A stretch of DNA of 39,840 nt, from the NCBI GenBank assembly GCA_000310025.1, contig FN648381.1:250280-290119 (forward strand). The letters run 5' to 3'. Source of the DNA: Ectocarpus siliculosus. Lineage: Eukaryota; Sar; Phaeophyceae; Ectocarpales; Ectocarpaceae. The position numbers and the translations under genes are program-made. Below, one piece after another: positions 32,993 to 39,840 of this stretch (position 1 is its first letter; each line of letters starts with the position of its first letter). The notes below the pieces were generated by a model, which was given only the letters and a program-made list of their open reading frames with translations, searched no databases and had not been told where the DNA came from.

Positions 32993-35900
32993 TCAGCCAA
33001 CACCGTCCTGAAAAGAACCCCGCCAGTGCTCGCTCAGCATGTACGCGTCCCGTGGCCCGGAGGGATTGGCCGCTGCTAGCCTGTAGTGGTGCTTCCAAAC
33101 CTTCCCCCCCCCTCTAGCTCTGTCATCAGCGTGAAGTCCGCACGAGTCGGGCGCTGGAGTGTGACTGACCCCGGTGGCGAAGCTCGACGCCGGGCAGTGG
33201 TGGTACATCATGACATGCGTGCGAATGGCTTCGATCGGGTAGACTGACGGAACCTGCTTAACCCCTCCCTGCAGCCAGTAGGTGGGGTGCTGTGTGACGG
33301 AATCTGCTTTCTTGGACCGTCCAGACCCACAAGTGACGAACTCGTACGCGAGGACAAACTCCATCGCGGGGCCCGCGCCAGGGATGGAGTCAGGGCGTCG
33401 GTTGCCCTCGTGGTCGAAGAAGTACAAGATCCTTGCCAACGTGACATGACCGTCACCGCTCAGGTCGTCCCTCTTGGCCATGGGGTTCGTAAAACTTTCT
33501 ACAGCGTCTCCTTGCCCGCTGCCCACCGCCCAGTCGCGCGGGGTTGCCCCGCCCGCGGTTGCTGCCTTCACGTCGCCCCCCTTGAACCGCCCCAGCCCGC
33601 TGCTGATCTTGGCAGGCACGCCGTGCTTGATCCGATGGCAGATGATCTCGTCATTTTTCAGACTCTTCCCTCCCCCCTCCCAGCAGGACGAGCACCTCAG
33701 CTCTTTACAGACGTCGCGGCCGTCACCGTCGGAGCGGCCGCAGGCATACCACAGGGTATTGGCGTTCAGGATGGCCCCCGCGCTGGGACGTACGGCACCT
33801 TTGCTCAAACACGCTTCCCACGCCTCCCTCACCCCCCCACCGCCTGCTGATCCGCCTCCGACGTCGTCGGGCGCCACTCCACCGCCTGCTGATCCGGCTC
33901 TGACGTCGTTGGGCGCGGCATCTTGACGCAGGATTGTCGCACGCCATGTGGCGGTGCCGTGGGGTTGCCCCGCCAACTTTGCTGCCGTCGGTTTCGTGCC
34001 CTCGGTGCCATCGACAACGTTCGCTATCCCTCCCGAGAGACTGTCGTCGAGCGCCTGTAGGACGCGCTGGCAGCCGGGACCAGAGGTCACCGTCTCGGTA
34101 ATCATAGTCTTTTTGGAGTAGGAGAACCGGGTTGCTGTGTAGGTCTCGGATGTAGCCGACCTCATCAGCGCCAGCTTGGTGTTCGTACTCCTCGCGTGGT
34201 GTGCCGGCGGGTCTCGTGAGCTGCCTGACTTGTTGTGTTTCTTGTGGTGTTGGTGTCCTCCCTCGCTGACGTCTGCATTCTGAGGGCGCCCTGATGGGAA
34301 CGGGCAGACGAGGGAGAGGTGGAAGCGTTTGTAGGGAAACAGAGGAAACTTGGCGTACTTTCTTGTACATTACTCTAGCAGCGAGCGACAAGAATAATCA
34401 TAAGAGCAACGGTCTGTGAAACGCATGAGATAGAAGTGCTTGTACGGTAAACGCATGTTGCTGGCATGATGAAATGGTTCGAAGACCAGTGTCACGTAGA
34501 TCCGCTGAATTTATCTGAGTACCATGAGCGACGACTCCTTTTCGTGCCCCCGACAGTCAGCCGACGTTATCGTTAAGACATATTCGAAATCAGCAATGGG
34601 AGCAGCACACATTTTGCTGTGAGCTCACATGGAGATTGTTCACCCTGCAACGCAAGACGTCGACGCTACACCACCAAAATCGCGATCAATACAGTACGAA
34701 CCCAACAGCAGCGGTTAGGGAACGAGGGCTAGGAACAAACAAGAGCGATCCCGGCGCGTTCTTCTAACGAGAGAGATATGGCCACTCTGAGAGCGTTAAG
34801 GAACACAACACAAGTTGCGGGCTAGCACCCACGTCGATCTCGACCAAAAAAACAGGTGGCGTTGATGCAGACACGAGGCTAAGACGAAGAGTTTGCCAAA
34901 AGACGTCGCCCAGTCTCTAGGTACCCTCTGATCCCCCACGTGCTCGATCCGTGTCTGTCACGCAGCGTTGCCATGCTATGTACTAGACACACAATGTTAG
35001 GACAGGCTGAAACACTGCTGGCTTTAAATGGTAACATCACAAAATATGTCGTTGAGTCTCCTTACCGTGTGCTTTGATGCTGTCGGCGAAGTGAAGCCAC
35101 GTGTGGTTGCTCGTCCTTATGCCCGCCCGCCCCAAGATAAGCTTCGCGTTTTCGACCTTTCGTCAATGAGGAAAAAAATGCGAAACGCGGAGCGAACACT
35201 CAGCAAGGTTGTGAGACCGAACGATAACGGCAGGGTGAACATATCGTTGGGTGCGGTTGGGGGAAAAAATCGTTGGGTTGGTTTCGAGCACGCAAAAATT
35301 CACACAGTACTGGACCCTCAACAGTGCACGTAAAACTTCTGGACACAGACAGCGCCCCCAATAGTGCAGGTTGGGCACCACCGCGCTTCGCAATAGTGCC
35401 GGTTGGACACACACACAACATATAGTGAAAGAGAGCAAGAGGTTCGAGCCAGATGACCCCCCCCACAACACACGACGAACGGCTACCGAACAACCGCCGA
35501 TAGCTGTAAGAATGACGATGAGAGTGATGAGGGTGAAAGGAAGGAGGACGATGGTGAACGCACCCAAAAACGACCTGGAGTGCAAGGTAGCAGCCTGGTA
35601 CACACAACCCTAAACCAACAACGATGTAAGGGTTTCAGAAATACACGCAGAGGCTGATGTCATCGCCACGCTCACATAGTCTCCCGCCCGTGTGTGCAGT
35701 TGGAGCAGGTCGAAATCGGTGAACTCTTGGCCGTTGGCGGCGAAGGAGAGCGAGGACGACGCTTGGAAGTACTCGAGTACACGATCCCGCGCTTCCTCGG
35801 GGCTCACGTGGCCCCATATCTCTCCGTTATACTTCTTCAGCGCCGTTGAGTTCAGATAGTGTTTCTGGTTGTTGAAGCGTTCGTCAATTCGGACGAAAGC

Positions 35901-37942
35901 AGGCGTTGATGGGGCAAGGGTAGGGGAGTTGGGGGTGGAAGCGGCCGGGAGTCGGGACGTCGACAGGGTACGGTATGTCTTTTTTGTGGAACAAAAGTAC
36001 CTGCAGTAGGCTCGTGCGTTGTTACCATTGGCGGCTCGTTTGTACCACACAGCAGAAGTGTTGAGTTGGGTTAGGTGACCAGTGTGATTTACACAGAGGT
36101 GGGGGCGGTGGTAGTCATCATGGGGAGCGAGAGAGCGGGGGGGGGGGGGGAGTATTTATCATCATCAGCGAGAGAGGGGGGTGGTGTTAATCATCTGCTG
36201 GTGTACACACAAGAAGGCAAGGATGCCTATACAACCCCGAGACCGAGCAACCCAGCAACCAAACAAGCACAAACGACAAACCGACAGGAGCAATCGCGCA
36301 TGCATGCGCGTCTCTCATATGTCTCCTGTTTGTCAGCTGCTCGATCGCGTGAGAGCAATAAGGCACACACAACAAGCACCAGACCAATAAGAACCAAAAC
36401 GCTTATTATTTCCTCTCGCTTCCGCCGTGTTGTGGCTACACCCGCCCGTCAGCCTTCCTCTCCCTGGTGGTATGTGTTCCGCTCCAGCCTCCCTCTCCCT
36501 CTGGTGTGCATCCCCCTCGTCCTACTGCCGTGTGTGCATCTTTTTGTATCGACAACTACCATACAAAGAACGTCTGCCTGAGTTTTTTTGGGGTGCGCTT
36601 GGTTCTCTCTACTTCAGGTTCGGCGCAGATGCTGTGCTACCTCGATGCGCCGAGCACGGATTGAGCTGGAGGCAGTTGTGACAGCTCGGGCAAAATGCTA
36701 CTTTTGTTGTGAACAAGTATTAGATTGCAATTTGGTGGCGAGTTCGTGAAATGGGCTCGAATTTCCTGTGTATCGCGCACGGACAGAAAAACAAAAAAAC
36801 CTTGCCCCCCCCTAGCGAGTTTTTCATGGTTTTGACATTCCCTCAAATCAACTACTGAAACTTCCTTGATGAAGCAAGACACCCCGCATGGAAATAGGGC
36901 GCAGACTTCGGCAGGTCTGTATTCATCGATGCGATATCGTTTGTGTCACTGCCGAACACTCTCACCATCGTGGCCGTGGATAAGAGCAACCCGCGCAGAA
37001 CGATGAGCTGTACACTCCCAAAAAGCGCCTTCTGCGCCCCGGTGTAACCTGGGTAGTCCTTAACAGGCTTCTTGAGTGGTGAGACTCCTGCACCAAGCAA
37101 GGTGCACCCCTGCCGGAAGATTCCCGCAACGTGTTCTCGGCCGGCTGGTGACAGAAGATCTAGGAGAAACGTCTGCGATTGACCGAGGTGGTTCTGAAAA
37201 CCAAAAGCCCGAGAGCGCAACGCACAACCAACAGCGGGGTAGGTATTATTAGCACATCGCTTGTAAAGGGTACGCCATCACCTCTACACTCTCTAGCCTA
37301 TTGTAGATAGTCACAAAAAAAAAAACAGTGGGCTACATTTCATGTCAGAGGCAGAAGCGGATGTGGCGTTCTGCATTGAGTGCGTTGCGACGCTCAGGCC
37401 TGCCGAGCGATGGCGACAGAGGAAAAGAGGTGCTCAACGCAATCGACTTTCAGCAAACACGATACCGCAACAGGCTCTGTGGTACAGGTGTGGGTCGAAC
37501 CTATACCCGCCTACGCTCAGTGAACATTGTCCGAACGAGTGGTGTAAAGGGTTATAACTCTCACCAGATTGTTGAGACGGAGGAGCTCCGGGCCCACACA
37601 CACCATGGGCGAGTGCATCGACGTCAGATCCCAAAGCGCCCGTGGATGACCGAGCAACGTGGGGTGTGGCTCCACGATGCCGAGCTCTTTGGACAACTTC
37701 ACCGCTTCTCCAGTCCCGAACCCCATTTCCAAGAGCTTAGACCGCCCGTGCTCGCACTCTCGTCGCGTTCGGCGGTTCTTGACGACGTCGTAGTCTCTCT
37801 CGCCCAGTTGTCCTCCAACGTCGTCAGCGTCTGCGGTCTGCTTGACCTTGCAAAGCGAGCAAGGATGCGATGTTCTCTGGCTGACGCCCTTGAAGCCGAG
37901 CGATCCTTGCCTCTCCGGTGTGTCTGCGGTTTTCGACACCAT
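32993..37942 (-). CDS. Probable split transposase gene, tentatively CACTA/Plavaka-like
   Basis: Several minus-strand exons read like one gene. Exon a ends at 37565 (CTG|GTGAGAG) and carries TSHPCSLCKVK. It runs back at least to an acceptor just inside the frame that opens at 37942. Exon b starts at 37193 after TTTGGTTTTCAG in matching phase 0 and contains PGYTGAQKALFGSVQLIVL. Exon c (36000-35676) ends in TAT|GTGAGC. The last exon is in the frame 34165-32993, with HVTLARILYFFDHEG and VYPIEAIRTHVMMYHHCP before the stop. A Cys-pair segment, a GPELLRLNNL segment where related enzymes have a D-LH motif, and a late helical C-terminal domain recall CACTA/Plavaka transposases. The similarity is from memory and weak, and the usual D is E here. 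Exons between b, c and the last are uncertain. It could be another superfamily or a decayed copy. Confidence 0.4.
33838..33916 (-). repeat. 39-base tandem duplication encoding a 13-residue Gly-rich repeat
   Basis: CCGCCTGCTGATCCG occurs at both ends of the unit. On the minus strand it encodes two versions of a DV-x-GSAGGG repeat in the last exon of the transposase-like gene. In-frame duplication keeps the reading frame open, which supports that frame as coding. Confidence 0.65.
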
Positions 37943-38340
37943 GCCTCCGCGGGCAAAGACCTATTACCAAAAAGACGCGAGGGACGCCACAACGGAAAGG
38001 AAGGGCGAACATTAACAGTGAAGGGTGTGTGGCTGTGTTGTGTTTTCGTTCTATTTATTATGACGACAGCCCCCCCACTTGTCGTGGTGAGGCGTGTACT
38101 ACACTTTTCAGTATATTTATTCGTACAACTACAACCATCCAAGGTCCCACAGGAGGGGGGTAAACGCGGGGAATTTATTGTGATTTCATTGCCCCACATT
38201 CCTCCTGCGGTGCATGCTGATTTTTTACTTCATCGCGACAAGGCTCCAGCCGTCCATTTCCCTCGTCGACGGTGCTAACGTAGACGTTTGCTAATCACGC
38301 GAGCTTATCAGTTTTTTTCTTTCGCTTGCGGGCAAAGATG
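37943..38340. other. Flank of the transposase-like gene without a supported gene
   Basis: Upstream of the CACTA-like exons. Open frames here have no consistent splice pattern. First exons may lie here but cannot be placed. Confidence 0.35.
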
Positions 38341-38349
38341 TTAATGTGT

Positions 38350-38457
38350 TACCCCATTGGGATTCGAACTCACGACTTTGCCACTATTTAGCGGTTTCGA
38401 GGTCACCACCATCTAAATAAACAGACCACCGGGCGGGGCGACCGGTTCTACCACTTG
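38350..38457 (-). repeat. tRNA-like segment with pol III box-like motifs
   Basis: On the minus strand TGGTAGAACCGG matches the A-box pattern and GAGTTCGAATCCC matches the B-box pattern. They are roughly 90 bases apart, too far for a normal tRNA, and the arms do not fold. A tRNA-derived SINE fragment is the likeliest reading. Confidence 0.35.
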
Positions 38458-38459
38458 AA

Positions 38460-39777
38460 AAGTTCAGAGATGACGCCTCGATCTACCATATACGTACCCG
38501 GAACCCGCACACATCGAAAACAAGGAAATTAGACTGAACAACAACACCCACATACTATTAACAGAGACCGGCGCCCGAATACGGTGCACCACCCTTTGCA
38601 AGAAATGACGCACGGCAAGTCATCTTTGGGGTTGCGACTCTCAAAGTCAGGGATGGTAACGCTTGCACTATAAAGCAGAGATATCCCGATTACCACACAT
38701 TGTACGCATTTAGCACAACACTGCCGTTCCACATTCATTTTGCACGCTCGCGCCGACAGAAAAAAAAATGTATGTATATGCTGTTCCACGGGCTCTGTCA
38801 CACGACGAATGGGAATGGAAGAAAAGAGTTGGACAGCCTGTAGTAGCAAGGACATATAAAGGACGAGCAACAGCTGCGGTGAAATATCCTCTCGATAGAC
38901 GATCAGGCGATATGCCGCAAGAGGAACCCCGCAAAAATACAAACAAACGCGGAACATCGATGGACTAATACGCGTACGTCACAACATGGTCTACATTCGC
39001 GCAACTTGAGAGGCTGCGTGCCATCTGCCGCCTGCTTGCTTATTTTGTTCAGCTTGTTGCGCCTCTCTCAGCATGGCGATGATTTACCAAAAAAGGAAGC
39101 AATACCTCGCGACCTACGACGCAGCTTTAGTTCGAAATGTATGATTCAATCTTTTCCACGAGGCCTACATGAGAAAACGACACAGACAGATATATATTTC
39201 GGTATGGAGGTGGCCAGCGCATTCGAGAGACGTGGGTGCAATGTTCATTCTCACCGTGCACTCGCAGCTCTCTCCCCGGACGCCACCAGAAGGTTCGACG
39301 ATTTTTGTGTAGCAACCTTTCTCGAGCTCGCGAAGAACACCTGCCGCAAACGCCATGGCTCCGTCATAACGCGCACCAGGTTCTGCCGTCGTTGTCGCAT
39401 GAAGCCAGCGCTTACGCCGAAGCAATCGCCGATCTAGCGTCAGCAACTGCCAGTACCCGGCCCCCTCCGAATACTGCAATGAGTATTGTGTACATTTCGC
39501 GAGCGGAGGGACGGAGAGAAAGATAACCATGAGTCCGACGGCGGCGAAATGATCACTAACGCAGCGTGTGCTTTATTACGCGATTGCCAAACACTACGAT
39601 CTAAGCCATAACCACCCGACAAAAAAGCACCGGATCAGAGATAGGTACATTCTCGCAACGGTTCCCTTAGGCTGAACAGATAGGGGGTGGTGCAATTTCC
39701 ACCTTTTCGACACAGCCACGGCACGGACACGGCGGCAAGAATCATTCGAAGGTATGAGCAAGCGGCGGCCGCAGCGG

Positions 39778-39778
<1 letters not shown>
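38460..39778. other. End region without a supported gene
   Basis: The longest frames overlap on opposite strands near 39006-39530. Neither has a recognisable domain, so I do not call a gene. Confidence 0.35.

Positions 39779-39813
<35 letters not shown>
39779..39813. repeat. Homopolymer of 35 G
   Basis: An uninterrupted run of G follows a CGG/CGGC-rich stretch and ends at TTTTT. The length as assembled may be inexact. Confidence 0.9.
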
Positions 39814-39815
<2 letters not shown>

Positions 39816-39840
39816 TTTCTATTCTTGCTTTCCGTAGCCT

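Noticed and set aside
33287-33926. Long plus-strand open frames
   Set aside because: They lie opposite the GC-rich minus-strand transposase-like exon, which has the better codon pattern and an in-frame repeat.
38341-38460. Functional tRNA gene
   Set aside because: A- and B-box-like motifs are too far apart, and neither the T arm nor the acceptor stem pairs.
39006-39530. Genes on either strand near the end of the window
   Set aside because: Overlapping frames on both strands have no recognised domain, no splice support and no compositional advantage for one strand.

Overview
The window looks like nuclear DNA of a eukaryote. Genes are split by many introns of about 300-900 bases with GT/AG borders and conserved reading phase. 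There are no bacterial operons, and there is a 100-N scaffold gap. Long introns, GC-rich coding DNA, many divergent repeats and this transposon mix fit a brown alga (an Ectocarpus-like stramenopile). That assignment is inference, not proof. I see no convincing host housekeeping gene. The window is dominated by mobile elements and their debris.

Layout. Positions 1-2995 carry the 3' part of a split gene (+) for a coiled-coil, Asn/Gly-rich protein of unknown role. It has a frameshift in a short tandem repeat near its end. Positions 3316-4038 are nested direct repeats. Positions 4359-11533 hold two convergent genes that look like one DNA transposon. The first is an intact four-exon gene (4359-8044, +) for an 834-residue protein with a FEN1/XPG-type nuclease, a SAP-like domain and a SWIM zinc finger. 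The second is a transposase (9147-11533, -) with a degenerate THAP-like N-terminus and a DDE_Tnp_4 core. The plan resembles ISL2EU transposons, which pair a THAP/DDE transposase with a YqaJ nuclease protein, but here a flap-endonuclease fold takes the nuclease place.

Positions 12541-22644 form a PiggyBac element of about 10.1 kb bounded by TTAA on both sides, with 13-bp inverted ends matching at 12 of 13 bases. Its main gene (12873-19146, +) splices an OTU-type cysteine-protease domain and a coiled coil onto a PiggyBac transposase with a C-terminal zinc ribbon. Two frameshifts and an assembly gap interrupt it. A small convergent gene (20428-21683, -) sits in the 3' part. Both transposons therefore carry a transposase gene and a second gene facing each other.

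Positions 22650-32700 have no gene I can defend. They are rich in structure: a field of unrelated hairpins (22802-23340), an array of about 22 degenerate CCTC/GAGG palindromes with a 25-26 base period (23909-24442), a second array in the same register (27077-27275), and many pairs of diverged direct repeats. Positions 32993-37942 (-) hold exons of a probable transposase gene, tentatively CACTA/Plavaka-like. The end of the window has a tRNA-like repeat and a run of 35 G.

Exon borders were read by eye from splice signals and phase. No alignment or database search was run.
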